From Calliopum simillimum (taxonomy: Eukaryota; Arthropoda; Insecta; Diptera; Lauxaniidae): a DNA stretch of 64,000 nucleotides. The position numbers and the translations under genes are program-made. This document shows, in pieces, positions 45,751 through 58,024 of the stretch. Positions within the stretch are counted from its first letter, which is position 1, and each line of letters begins with the position of its first letter. The notes under the pieces were generated by a model. That model was not told where the DNA came from and did not search any database. It saw nothing but the letters and a program-made list of their open reading frames with translations. Where the stretch lies: NCBI GenBank assembly GCA_951812925.1, contig OX638370.1:113474897-113538896 (forward strand), in the 5' to 3' direction.

Positions 45751-48012
45751 CAAAATAGGGTCGTAAATGAGAAAATTGCCATATGGATAGTTTTGTGAAG
45801 AAGTATTTTTTATTTGTGGCCGATTTTGTCACTTTTTTCAACCCCCAAAATCCATAAAAAAAAAACTTTTTAATATTTTTTCATGTATTCTTGGTATAAA
45901 AACTTTCGCTTGGTCAAAACTAAATCTGAAACTATATCGAATATAGCATTTCTATTACAAACGCTTAAACGTTCTTCAAAAATTTCAAAACACTGACAAC
46001 ACTGACACTGCCTGACTCACTGAAAGGGCCAGCCAGTGTTACATTGCGTGGTTAAAGCGGAGAACTTAAATTAAACGCAGCCAGTGAACATGAAAAAAAG
46101 TGTAGCAAAAGTGACGCATAGACAGACAGTCCAGCAGTCAGTCATTCGAACTGATATTGGAGCAGATGAACTATAACCGACGGACATTTTAGATTTTAAT
46201 AAAAGTTTTAATGCATTTCTTCATCACCACCATCACCGTCATCATCATCGCCATCGCCATCGTCGTCTTCGTTTTATTTTAGACTTTGGGCTGTTACGGG
46301 CTTGCGGCTTTGGCAGCGCATATTTTTGCTTAATTTAAATTTTATGCGACCATTCATTTAGCTGCTGCTGTGGCGGCAATAGTTTGTGTGTAGTTGATAT
46401 TGTACCAAGGAGTCTTCGCTCATCCAGCACCAACCAACCATTCATCCATATGAATGAAAGGCGTTGGAGGCATTAGGCACGAGATATTTGTATGCACATT
46501 TTGCGGCGGCGGCGGCGCATACGATGTTTGTGGTTTTGATTTGAGCTGCTCAAAAATCACATTTATGAAATACATGAGACCAGCAGAATCAGCGTCATGG
46601 CGGAGCGTGGCAGGGATGCTGACTTTTGAATGAACATACAGGCGATGCTTACGTTTTGTCGTGGTCATAAAGTGCCTTGGGAGGAGCAACACTTCTACTC
46701 TGATATTGCTATTTGCTGTTTTTGTTGTTGTTGTTAAAAGAGACTGTTCCTCTTCACCATTGCAATCCATCCAACTGTTCAACATTTATCCATCCATCCA
46801 GCCATCCATCTGCTGCTCAACTGATAGTTGGATACTCTTCATCCATCCTGGTGGTGGTGTTGTTTTGTTGCAAAAAAAAAAACCTAAAAAAGTGATGTAT
46901 GAAGTTTTTTGATATCTTTTTGCAGTTGTTGTAATAAATTTAATGTGCATTTTTTGCTGTTGTTGTTGTGCTGTTGCATATGCTGCATGCAGCACAATTT
47001 TCATTTTATTTGGTAGGCGTGTCATTTTGATATCAATCAAGATGAATGCTTCTTTTTATGTGATTTTTTTTTGCTTCGTTTTCTTCAATTTTTAAGTCTG
47101 GTTCATTCGGTTTATGTAGGCGAGGCAACCCATAAGGTACATTTTGCGCATTTATCTTGTTGCATCCTAAATTTAGTTTATGAGATTTTTTTGTTGTTGT
47201 TGAAATTCTTCTTTGGAAACTTTGAAATAAAACCAAAACGATTTCATGCAAAAATTTCTTATAATTAGTGGCAGTGTTTCAAATATACTTGCAAAAATCA
47301 TTAGGAAAATTGTAGAAATTAACATTGATTTCAGAGCATAATATTTTAAAAATGCATGAGAAAATCTATTGTGTCTGAATTTGAAGTAAGATACTCTGTG
47401 ACTAAAACCATAATTTTGTATAAAAAATTTAAGTTAAAAATTGCATGAGATAAAAATTTTGTCATGTGAAAATCTTATATAGATAGTTGAAGATATAACT
47501 AACATGCAATAAAACTGATTTCATGATATTAAGTTTTGTTAGATAAAAATCTCATGAGATAGAAATCTTCTGTGTGTCGAAATGTATGAAATAAATTATC
47601 TCATAAGCTTTAAATTTCGTGAGATAAAATATTACATGATATTAAAATGTTTTCAGACAGAATTTTAATGTTATGAAAGACACGAGATAGAAATCTTGTG
47701 AAATAAACTTCTTATGAAATTTAACTACCAACATTTAATCATAATTACTTGATTATAGCTTTATTACAGGTTTTAACTTGGGCACTTAACAACAGCATAA
47801 GGGAAAATTATTACTTGGCCACAATTTGTGCGTGATCAACACCTTGGTAGAAAAAAGTACACAGTAGCTTGAAGGGCCGTATTTATTTTTTTTGCTCTTA
47901 AGTGTTGAGATCAAAGTCGCTATGTTGAGTTTAAAAAAAGGCACGCGTTTAAAATTCTTACTTACGCTTATGATATTCTTTGTTTAAATTCTTTGTGGAA
48001 GTTTTATATAAA

Positions 48013-48127
48013 TGGGGGTTATCGTGAATTAATAAATATTCGCAGTGAAATTTTTTTTGACTGCAATGGAAGATGCGCGGCAGTCTGAGTGAAACTCACC
48101 GGTAATATTTATTCACGATAACCCCCA
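48013..48127. mobile_element. 115-bp MITE
   Basis: The ends TGGGGGTTATCGTGAAT (48013) and its inverse ATTCACGATAACCCCCA (to 48127) match, extended by AATAAATATT/AATATTTATT with one indel. The core is short and unpaired. The duplication is unclear. Confidence 0.75.
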
Positions 48128-48290
48128 ATATCTGTTGGTAGATGTAGTCGGGCAAGCTTAGATTTCAATATATTTAGTGTTCAAAGCTCATTTATTTATG
48201 TAAAGAACAAAGTTTGTTTTTTAATGTTCTTAACTTTTTGATGGTTGTATTATGCTTGAAACCAAAATCTATTTTTAGTGCTTAGAAGTA

Positions 48291-48509
48291 CATATCGCCG
48301 GTGCTTACGAAGACTATTTCTTCTTAAAATGCGGACAAGAAAATCCTTTTTTTCAAACTGCGGCGAAAACGATCTTTTTTGTGCGAATGCGGACAAGAAA
48401 ATCACTTTTTACAAAATGCGGAGAAGAAAACCTCGCTTCATTCGCTGCGATTTTAAGTGAAATGTTTATTTTCGTAACTCGTGAACTCTTCGTAAGCACC
48501 GGCGATATG
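48291..48509. mobile_element. 219-bp MITE with 23-bp perfect TIRs
   Basis: CATATCGCCGGTGCTTACGA + AGA at 48291-48313 is the exact inverse of the end at 48487-48509. The interior has three variants of AATGCGGACAAGAAAATC, which explains the Lys/Arg-rich frames crossing it. No duplication was identified. Confidence 0.8.
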
Positions 48510-48789
48510 CTCATTGCTCTATTTACTTTTCACAATAGTTTACTATCCTTACTTACTATAAAGTGATTATTTTGTTATACCCTACACAGAGTAAACATTC
48601 TACATTCTTCACCAGCGCTACATACTGACTTGATAAAGTCATGCCCGTCCGTTCGTAAAGACGCCTTTGCCATAGTGTTAATTTGAACCATTTATATTCT
48701 AGTAAATTCTATTGCTGTTCTAGTAAATTCAGAATTTTTGAATAACCTCACAGTATTGTAATTTTTTTGAAAGTATTTAAGTGTTATTT

Positions 48790-50756
48790 AAGGTCAAATA
48801 AAAAACAACGTTCTTAATTCAGAGCTGTTTGACCATAGTTTCATTGTTTTTAGAAGAGAAAGATATAAGGATGATTTCTCTTCACTTGGTAGAGGTGTCC
48901 TCATAACTATCAAAAATTATTTGACTAGTTCATTGTTCGAAATACCTTGTGCGTCTGACTTGGAGATTATCTGCGTTAAAGTTCTACTAAGAAAATCTTG
49001 TTTATACATTTTAAACGCTTATATACCTCCTGCTAGTAGTACTGAACCTCTATGATAATCTCTCACAGGCCATAGATACTATCGTCAATGAACTTAATGA
49101 TAACGACGAAATTTTATTGTTGGGTGATTTTAATTTGCCTGGCCTTAAACAACATATTTTTGTTGATGAAATTTTAACAAATTTAAAACAAGTTAGTTGT
49201 ATAACAAACTGTCATGGGCGACAGCTTGACTTGGTTTTGACTACTGATAGTAACAATATTGTAGTTGACAAGGCTCTCCATGTCCTGTCTGTGGTTGATG
49301 CCTATCATCCTCCATTGAGTATTTTATTTCAAATTGACACTAATGCCTTATTTGGCTGAACTTTACCGACTAAAATTTATGAATATAATTTTAAAAAAGC
49401 TGACCTTGTGAAGCTGAACGCTATTTTGGAAAACAAGCTGACCAATATGCTCAAGTATTTCAATGACAATTGTCTAGATATCTGTATTAACTTTTTTTAC
49501 AGTGAAATATCTTGAGCAATATCGTTGTCTGTACCACGTACTATAAAAAACTCGAGAATTCGTCATACTCGTGGTATTTGAAAGGGTTAAAAACTATACG
49601 TAATTGTCGAAATAGCGCATGGAAAAAATACGTCAGCAGTCAAAATCAAATTGACCTTGAGGCATACGATTGTTTGTTTCAGGAATTTAAATTGAATTAA
49701 GCTTTAGCCTATTTTTATTATATGAATAAAATGAAGTTGAATATTTTACATGATCCAAAGAACTTCTGGAGTTTTATTAACTCTAAAAAAAAATGTGACG
49801 GGTTTCCGTCGGAATTCAAGGTATTAAATGGATATACAAATGACCCTAAAATTATTGCCGAGTTGTTTGCTGACTTGTTTAAAAAGTTATTTTCTACTGA
49901 TTTATTTTCTCCAGACGTTGATTATTTCGAAAAAAAAATTTTCAGATCAGTAAGAGACAATAACGATACCTTTCTGCTTCAGTCCGACTTGATATCATTT
50001 GAAACTTGGCGCTTTAACAATAACTTGTATCTTAATACTGATAAATGCTAAACCATTACATTTTCTAGGAAAAAAGGCAGCATAAAATATGATTATGTAT
50101 TAAAATACAAAAGCATTTGTCGTGTCGATTTTATTAAAGACCTATGTGTTAATTTTGATGATAAAATTACATTTAATGAACACATAAATCATCAAATATG
50201 TAAAAAAGCGGCTTCTCTGCTCGGTGCCAAGGAATTTAATAATTCATTAGTAACGGTAACTTTATACAATACGATTGTGCGTCCTCACTTGGAGTACGCT
50301 AGTCAAGTTTGGTCACCATTTTATAACGTTTATATTGATAGAATCGAAAGAATCCAAAATAACTTCATTCGATTTGCTCTGAATGGCCTGAATTGAGTTG
50401 ATTCTTCAAACCTGCCTCCTTATGAGGATCGTTTGAAGCTACTTAAAATGTAGTATCTAAGGGAACGCAGAGATAATGCAGATATTCTTTATTTACACCA
50501 ACATATCACTGGGTCCCTTGCTGCTCCAGACCTCTTAAACTATATTTTTTTCAATATAAATCGGAGAAGCGATCGTAATTCTCCGCAACTATTTTATCAA
50601 CCGGTTAGCAGAACCAACTATATGTTTTCAGCTCCTTTTAATCGCATGACAACCCTTGTCAATAATTGCGAATTTTATGATGTTAACTTGTCAAAAGGTC
50701 AACTCAAACTTAGATTGAAAAATAACCGTAGTCTTTGTTATCAGTTAGTATAATAT
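48790..50756 (+). mobile_element. Jockey/CR1-like LINE ORF2 remnant lacking the RT core
   Basis: The 5' part encodes an APE-type endonuclease: FDHSFIVFRRER near 48826, GRGVLITIKN, ILNAYIPPAS, ILLLGDFNLPG near 49111 and RQLDLVLTT near 49220. The next part (49722 on) covers a linker region with FWSFINSKKK. The frame then passes directly to LQSDLISFETWRFNNNLYLN (about 49975-50034), which normally follows the YADD box, so the catalytic reverse transcriptase motifs are deleted. The C-terminal part (RPHLEYASQVWSPFY, IERIQNNFIRFAL, YEDRLKLLKM, RRDNADILYLHQHITG) continues to a stop near 50754. Stops at 50049, 50396 and 50450 and frameshifts before 49722 show it is dead. Clade from motif style only. 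Confidence 0.85.
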
Positions 50757-51125
50757 TTTTGTCATATTTTGCGTAATGCATGGTTTTTGTAAGTGCATTG
50801 TCCGAGCCACACAGCATGCTGGGTTAAATTTTTTCAAACATCCCATCTTTGATTGTATGAACATTTATATGCAGGTGTATGGATGTATTTTTACATATTT
50901 ATGTCCATATATGCTAAAGGGGTATGTTGTGAAAGTATGATAAAGCTACGGGATATAAAACAAAATAAAACTAATATTAACTTGCATGGTTTTTTATCCT
51001 TTTTTTTCAGATATTTTTATAAAAAGCTTTAAATTTGATTTATAGCCTTTTTTGCTAATTGGCTAAGAAGGCTATTAGCTGCAGTAGCTAAACTTGATTA
51101 TTATTATTATTATAAGAAGAAGATA
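50757..51125. other. LINE 3' flank with TTA microsatellite
   Basis: The sequence after the LINE reading frame ends in a (TTA)n tract at about 51098-51113. This could be the LINE 3' tail or part of the adjacent SINE-like unit. No other feature is seen. Confidence 0.4.
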
Positions 51126-51139
51126 AAAAGAAACGGATA

Positions 51140-51240
51140 GCACTTGGATTCGAACCTACGTCCGTAAGTGTGATAGATAGAAATATTCTTTTTACATAAA
51201 ATTACGAGCTTGTTAGAGCTCTAAACCACTGACCTATGTA
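51140..51240 (-). repeat. tRNA-derived SINE-like unit 1
   Basis: On the minus strand, AGGTCAGTGG (51235-51226), an A-box-like D-arm, continues TTTAGAGCTCTAAC. After an AT-rich insert comes GGTTCGAATCC, a perfect B box (51156-51146). The A-B distance of about 90 bp exceeds a normal tRNA, with the extra bases near the anticodon position. Confidence 0.6.
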
Positions 51241-51424
51241 TATGATGGAGAGGTATAAAATTTGTATGTTAAGCAAATGTCTGTTCAAACTAAATATTTT
51301 AAATATTTTTACAAGAATTATAAAGTAAAAATGGTTATACAATATTTTTTTCGGATATCTATGTACTTTACTGTAAAGTTCAAAACAAACAAGAAAAAAA
51401 AAAAAAAAAAAAAAATGAACTGAC

Positions 51425-51515
51425 CGCACTCGGATTTGAACCGGGGTCCGTCCGTGTGACAGATAAAAACATAATATTTTTTTTTTGTTAGAGACCTCTA
51501 CACCACTGACCTATA
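51425..51515 (-). repeat. tRNA-derived SINE-like unit 2
   Basis: On the minus strand, AGGTCAGTGGTGTAGAGG (from 51512), an A-rich insert, ACGGACGGACC and GGTTCAAATCC (51442-51432) form the same structure as unit 1, about 280 bp away. The flanking AAATGTCT..CCAAA sequence is also shared. On the minus strand a run of more than 20 T follows (51395-51415 in plus coordinates), which would act as a Pol III terminator. Confidence 0.6.
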
Positions 51516-53120
51516 TAATGAAGAAGTATAATATTTATATATTAATCAAATGTCTCTCCAAAAATATCGGCATTTCCGCAAAAAGGTTTGTGCAACGAAA
51601 TGTGGGCTACTATTTTAAGATATATCACAGTCAACTCGCCGTATTAAGTGTGACACCATTTGCCGAAACATAATATTTTCATAATACAAATTGTTTTAAA
51701 ATGGTCTGATCGACCACAACGCAAAATGCTGTGTTCTAAAAACTTTAGGGCTTGGGCCATATTCTTTGATTTATTAACATTCTCCTTTCTTTATACAGGC
51801 CTTTTATAATATTCTACAGCAAATCATAGCTTTTCTTTAGATTGACTTGAGATACAGCAATCATATATTATACGATCTTAATAAGAATTTAATTTGCCGT
51901 CGGCATAATAAAACAGAGTCGCTCCTTTTTTTCAAAATTATATAGTTATTCTGCCATGATTGAAAAGGAACCACTAGAAACACCCTTATGCAATTATTGA
52001 ATTACATAAGGATCCCTTTTTTTTGTTTATTTGCAAAAGCAAAAAGAAATCCTTTTGTTTGGTAGCAAATTCTATGCGATTATCAACATCACTCCACAAA
52101 ACAACTGTCAAATTAGGCTGTGGTACGAAAGATATAAGATTTGACCATGCCATTTATGCCTCTCTTGTGTTGTTTGTTTGTTTTTTCATTCTCTGCAGAG
52201 CCACGCTTCAAACCTGGCTTCCAAAAACTGACAATTTGGCATCATTTATCATCACTTGGGCTGTGATGTTGTGTTGATTATCTGCTAAACAGTGTTGTCA
52301 CCCTCAACAAAAGAAACCCCTGGCTGGTTATAGAGAGTGTTGCGCTACGGCTTGTACCATGAGTTTGGTTGCAGTGATGTTGCCGTTTTGCCGTCGCTGC
52401 TGTTTAAATGCGACCTTTTTTCCGCTCATTGATTTTTTGTCGGGTTGGTTTTATCTCTCTGATGTTTCTCTTATTTTTGGCTTGTTTTTCATCAGGTTTT
52501 ATCACTGTATTTTTGCTGCGCTGCTGCTTTTTGTCTTGTCACTAAAGAGGGGCGCATGCTGTTTGACACCTGAGGTGGTACATAGTGCTACTTTTGCGGT
52601 ATTGTAAGCATGATGATTTTCCGTATTGGTTTTGTGCCTTTTGCTACTTTATTTTGTTGTTGTTGTTTTTCGGTTTGTTCGCGCCTGTGTTTTGTTTATT
52701 GTCAGGGGTTATCTTTTGCTGTCAAATCTTTCTGTTTTTTTGATTGGGAAAACAAGCTTGTTATGCAGATAAATATCGTGTGTGTGCGCATTGTGATGTT
52801 GAGGTAACCGGGGGGTTGCTGTATGCCAGTTTTGTGTTTTGTACTTTGTTGTTGTTGTTTTTTTACTGGTTTTTTTCAATTGGCCTATTTGTAAGAATAA
52901 TAATTTTGACCTCAGAGGTCATTTCTATTGTTGCTTTGAAGAGGCGCGAAATTTTGAAGAGAAATGCTTGGTGTGTTTTCTTCTTCTTTCAGTTATCTTG
53001 TCGAATATACAAAATTTTGTACAACTTTTGATGATGTTGATGCTTTAATGTTTTTTTCTTTTAGATATCTTTATCTTAATAGTTCCTGTTTTTATCCTTT
53101 TTTTTCTGTTTTAATTGCAG

Positions 53121-53193
53121 CTCTATGAAATAAATGATGATCCAAAGCGTAAGGAGTTTCTGGATGACTTGTTTTCATTCATGCAAAAAAGAG
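53121..53193 (+). CDS. retn: retained / dead ringer, first ARID core exon
   Basis: A 73-bp exon with a pyrimidine-rich TTTTAATTGCAG acceptor and GTAAGT donor. It encodes LYEINDDPKRKEFLDDLFSF, then MQKR and the first base of a Gly codon (phase 1). This is the first helix of the ARID, the AT-rich-DNA-interacting domain that binds DNA through a helix-turn-helix core. The residues are almost invariant between fly Retained and vertebrate ARID3 proteins, which fixes the gene identity. The remaining ARID helices and the C-terminal REKLES region must lie downstream of the window. The exon joins in frame to 26148-26248. Confidence 0.95.
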
Positions 53194-54504
53194 GTAAGTG
53201 CTGATTAATATAACTTGATTTTTTAACCAACCATACCTGAAGTCATACAATTTTCCCAAGAATGAAACAAGCATAAGATGGGATAGCTATTTTCAATTAA
53301 GAGGAGAGAAAGAATATCGAGTACGTGCAGAGTTCGGATGAACATATGTGCAAAATATTCACTAGTTTCATAGTTACGGGCAGTTAAAGCGATTTTTTAA
53401 AACTACTATTTTTAAAAACTTTTTTTTTTACCCCTATTTTATGAAGATTTACAGAGAGAAAACAAAATTACTATTTTGTACATTTCATATATCTCGTGGG
53501 CATCATAGAACTCATTAAATTTTGGTTGTACTTTTGCACCTGGGCATTTAGTGCTTCTCATTTTTTTAGGCTTGCATTATTAACCGAACCTAATATCGCT
53601 CTGGAATGGACGGTTTTGAGTCATAATGAGTCTCCATCCCCAAACCTCTGTTTCTACTGAAGAAGTTCCTTATTAATTTTTCAACATTATAGGTGAGAAG
53701 TCGAGTTCTATCATCCATAAAAAACAATGGACAACAATTTTGACGCTTTTGAAAACCCCAAGAGTTTTGATTAGTGTTGTAAGTGTCTCCTAAACAGGAA
53801 TGTGCTCTCCTTTTTTTTTATTAGGAAGCCAGTAATATTACTTGTAATGTAAAATGAGCTAAATAAGAGTGCTCAAATATTTATGATCATAAGCTTGTTG
53901 GAAAGGTATTACAGAATGGATTTTGCTAAAATAAAAAAAAAGTAATTTCTCACCAGATGGCGCTTCAGAAATCATTAAATACCTTAAATTGAATTTTTAA
54001 CCCATTTTCTTAAGTTTTAAACATTTTTCGCCTTTGGCGACCCTAAGGAAGTTATTTTTAGAACATTTGTAGAATACTCTTACCCATTATAGCTCAATTT
54101 TTGGGAAAAAGTATTTTCGTTGCTAACTTATTCTAGCTGAAATTTAACGCTGATTAGCATAAAAAATACCCACAATTGCCCGGATATCATACCATTTGTG
54201 CAAATAATACTGTAGTAAAGTTAAAAAACCCAAGAACCGGAGCCTAGGAACCACTAAAATATATTGCTGAACTGCGATTATTCTAAAAAACACTTTATAG
54301 TATAAAGCAAATTAAGTCCAGCCAATAATTTGAATTTATGCCCCTTACAGATAGTCAATATAAGTCTTGAACTGGAGTATTTTTTCTTAGTTTTGGGCTT
54401 AGTAATACTAAAACGCCGAATTATTTTCAAAACCAAGATCAAGATTGTAGCTGTCAAAATAATTATCAAAGTCAAGACTTCTATTCACTCTTAGTAATTT
54501 ATAA
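53194..54504. other. retn intron after the ARID exon, with a dispersed repeat
   Basis: The sequence 53370-53510 (GTTACGGGCAGTTAAAGCGA ... TTTGTACATTTCATATATCTCGTGGGC, gap in the middle) is shared with 19705-19905 and 62970-63060. The rest has no visible gene. Confidence 0.5.
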
Positions 54505-54640
54505 TTTATAGAAAGTCAAGCCCCTTTCGAAGATTAAATCATCTCTGAATATGGAATTTGGCATCTTAAAAGTCCAATTATTTTGACAAAATGAGGTTCG
54601 GAAGTTTTCAATGCTCAACACCCTTCAGGTATTTTTTCAG
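54505..54640 (+). repeat. Dispersed repeat shared with 33700-33842
   Basis: Contains AAGCCCCTTTCGAAGATTAA, GGAATTTGGCATCTTA, ATGAGGTTCGGAAGTTTTC and AATGCTCAACACCCTTCAG in the same order as the copy at 33700-33842, about 70% alike by eye. Confidence 0.5.
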
Positions 54641-56469
54641 TAATTTTTTATTTCTTATTTTAAGACTTAAATCAAATCCAAGACAAAGACTTAATGTCCA
54701 AGACTACGATCTATATCAATATTCTTTTGGTCTTGGCTATTGTTCTTTTCCTGAATGCGTACTATAGTTATACGCGGGGAACTCTTTGCAAGGTTTCATG
54801 CGTTAAACTATCCATACGAAGAAGTAAATATATATTGGAGATAAATTTGTAAATTTTAAGCTTAAATCCGAAACTAGCATCTTTGTTCCGGGCTTATATT
54901 GATTAATTCAAGTTTTCTAACTTTAACTTCATAAAATTGCATAAATCATAAAACAAATGAAACTCAAAAAAAAAAAAAAAAAAAACACAAATACAAAATT
55001 CATTAATTTGCATATGAATTCATCATTCATTCAATCATTCCAACATGCTGCCAGTCATAAAATGCCTCCGACGCAGTGACATTTATGAACATTTCCAATG
55101 TACATATGGGTGTAAAATGATTTAACGCTAATGATTGTCATTATTATCCAACCAGCCAGTGTGAACGTCATCTGCATTAGCGTCAATAACGCCGCCGCCG
55201 CCGCATTTACTGTGTTTGCCACTCACGGAATCATCACTGAACAGGCACTAACTGTATAGGCACGTCAAATAACACAGACTGTCGGGACAGTTTGATTTAA
55301 ATCATTAGGCACAAAAAACACAACATTAATGTGGCTATAAAAGTATGATCCTAAATGCATTAAAATTTACAAAAATAATTCAAAGGACCCACCAAAGAAC
55401 ACAACGTCAATCGTACACACGAGACGACGCAAGTGATAGCGGTAGTGTAGGTGAAGTAGCTCCACAACGGTAGCGGTAGCCTCATCAACGTCATCGTGAT
55501 CATTAACGACACGATCAACACTTGAAAGTAACGCGTCATTCTGCTGCATAAAGAATGAAGCGATCGTGTGGTAGATATGGTGGCAGTGTCGCAGCATTGC
55601 GCGCAGCGACGTAGTCAAGTGGACCACATCAGATTGCGGCGTAGAATGGAACGACGCAACACACACTTTGTATATGAATGAATACTGTAGTCAAGTGGGG
55701 AAGTGTTCGTTGGTTGGTTGTTACTGCTCCTTTGGAATGTTCGTATAATCGCATGCATTTGAAATTAGTCAGCATCTGATGATGATGGTGATGTTGATGA
55801 TGGCTTATGAATAAATGCAGCGGTGTCAACAATTTAATTATTTATTTTTCAAGTGATTCAAGATCACTTCGAGAAAAGAAAGCAAGCGAAAAATGTGGCA
55901 GCAGCGAAAGAAAGACATTCTTTCAAAAACTTAATACATAAATTATAATATTTATTTATAGTGGAAATTACAATAACAACATTAGAAATTACAAAAATAA
56001 CAAAATTTTAAGTGAAATATTCATCATCTTCATTATCTTACAAATAATATTAATGATAATGCGAAGAAAAAAACATCAACATGATAAAAATTATTTGTGA
56101 CATTTTGTCTGACACTTATGGCTGTCATAATTTTGAGTAACTTATTTGCATTTCAAAAATGAAAAAGAAAGAGATTTTTGAAATGTACATTCGGTCAAGA
56201 TTGGCGTGTTTATAAAATAACAATTTTAATAGATCACTCTATATTTTGGGGTCCAGCGTTGAATTTGGATTTGGATGTAATTTTTAAGCTCAAATTAATT
56301 CTGAACGACAGGATTAAAACATTTTTTCCTTTTGTTTTCCAGATGTCAAAACACTATATTCTATTTTTTCTGTTTTGTCTGCTGAAAGAAACTATGTTTG
56401 GATACAATTTTGAGGAATTATGTTAAGATGTTTTTTGGAAAAATAGTATTGCGTTGTAACAAAATTTAC
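54641..56469. other. Intronic DNA, no gene seen
   Basis: Poly-A at 54966-54985, GCC triplets near 55190, and CAT/GAT triplets near 55780. The frames at 55367-55832 (minus) are His-rich and low-complexity. Confidence 0.5.
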
Positions 56470-57330
56470 AAAAAAAGTTTGGAAACAATGTTTGGATACA
56501 ATGTTTAGAAACAATGTTTAGATTCAATGTATAGGAAGAATATATAGCTACAATTTTTGAAAGCAATGTGTTTCTACTATGTCATAGAATGTAAAGAAAT
56601 AATTTTAGATTCAATGCATAGAAACAATTTTTAGATACAATACTTAGAAACAATGTTTGGATACAATGTTTGGATACAATGTTTAGAAACAATGTTTAGA
56701 AACAGTGTTTAGAAACAATGTTTGGAAACCATGTTTAGAAACAATGTTTGGATAAAATTTTGAGAAATATGTTATGAAAGTTTTGACGAAAATAGTATTG
56801 CTTTGAAAAAAAAGGTGTACAAAAAAAGTCTGCAAACAATGTTTAGATACAATGCTTGAGAGCAATGTGTTTCTACTCTGTAATATAATGTTTGGAAACA
56901 ATGCTTGGATTCAATGTATAGAAACATTGTTTAGCTACAATGTTTGAGACCAATGTGTTTCTACTGTGTAATACAATGCTTAGAAACAATGCTTAGATTT
57001 AATGTATAGAAACAATATTTAAATACAATGTTTAGAAACTATGTTTAGAAACAATGTTTGGATACAATGTATAGCAACAATGCTTAGAAACAATGTTTAG
57101 CTACATTGTAAAGCTACTGTGTAATACAATGTTTAGAAATAGTGTTTTGATTTAATGTATAGTAACAATGTTTAACTACAATGTTTGAGAGCAATGTGCT
57201 TCTACTGTGTAATACAATGTTTAGAAACAATGCTTGGATTCAATGTATATAAACAATGCTTAAAAACAATGTTTAGGAAAAATATTTAAAAATAATGTTT
57301 AGCTACATTGTTTGTTTCTACTTTGGTAAT
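56470..57330 (+). repeat. 12-bp minisatellite with higher-order pattern
   Basis: The basic unit is ACAATGTTTAGA and variants (GGATACAATGTT, AGAAACAATGTT). A longer segment, CAATGTTTGAGAGCAATGTG + TTTCTACTGTGTAATACAATG, interrupts the array at about 56553, 56850, 56938, 57110, 57188 and 57308, giving a higher-order repeat. Frames over it are repeat products. Confidence 0.85.
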
Positions 57331-57332
57331 AG

Positions 57333-57677
57333 AAGGGTGTCAGCGTTCCAAAATCACTGAGCCACATAGTCAACATAGAATTTTGGCTCGTCTACAACAA
57401 ACACAATACATATTGCAATATTTTTCAAATTTCTCGGAACTACAACACCCATGAAAAAATTGTTTGTGCTGTTTTCATTCACAAAATCGAACTCAGAGTA
57501 GATGCGAAGTGGTTAACATCAGCCGTTTGTGTTGTTTTCTGTTGGTTGCGTAGAAAAAAAAAACAAAAAAAAAAAATTTTTTATGGGTGTTGTAGTTCCG
57601 ACAATTTTGGAAAATATTGAAATGTTGTGTTTGTTGTAAACGAGACAAAATTGGTTCACTTTTTGTTCTGCACCCTT
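57333..57677. mobile_element. 345-bp MITE with subterminal inverted arms
   Basis: The outer ends AAGGGTG (57333) and CACCCTT (to 57677) are inverse. Arms of about 75 bp inside match well: CTCGTCTACAACAAACACAA and GAACTACAACACCCATGAAA on the left, with inverses GGGTGTTGTAGTTCC and TTGTGTTTGTTGTAAACGAG on the right. It lies directly after the 12-bp minisatellite. No protein. Confidence 0.75.
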
Positions 57678-58024
57678 AGCGTTATAGCTATGACACAATG
57701 ATGTATGGATGTTCTTTATATTGAGGTTTAATGTGATCGTTTGTCCCATTTAGCCGGGACATGGCCCCCAAATTATGGGTAATGCACCGGGAATTTTTTT
57801 ATTCAAAACTATAAAATAAATCGGAAATCTTTGTAAATTTGTAAAAATAGTACAGTATCAGATAGGATTTCAATTCAAATAGACCTTAGCATTATGATTG
57901 ACCCCGAACACAGTCCCACCTTTAGTTTTTGTCTTTATTTTTCCTGACAAGAACACCGTCACTGATAGCGATTGCAATGTCCCCAAATTTTCGCTAATCG
58001 TCCCCAAATGCCATGAAAGTGAGA
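57678..58024. other. Intronic DNA, no gene seen
   Basis: No repeat or coding signal recognised. Confidence 0.5.

Larger units (their letters stand above)
26249..53120 (+). other. retn: 26.9-kb retn intron
   Basis: The donor GTAAGC at 26249 and the acceptor TTTTAATTGCAG at 53109-53120 join phase-0 codons (CAG and CTC) within the ARID entry. The intron contains most of the foldbacks, three transposase/LINE remnants and several minisatellites listed separately. No host coding exon was recognised inside it. Segments 26950-29560, 29850-31330, 34290-36960, 39880-40810, 42030-42950, 45760-48010 and 51530-53050 show only AT-rich or low-complexity DNA. Hydrophobic frames at 36069-36461 and 52023-53048 arise from T-rich or TTG-rich sequence. 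Confidence 0.85.

Noticed and set aside
52023..53048. Chain of Phe/Leu/Val-rich frames before the ARID exon
   Set aside because: These are products of TTG/TTT-rich intronic sequence including the polypyrimidine region.
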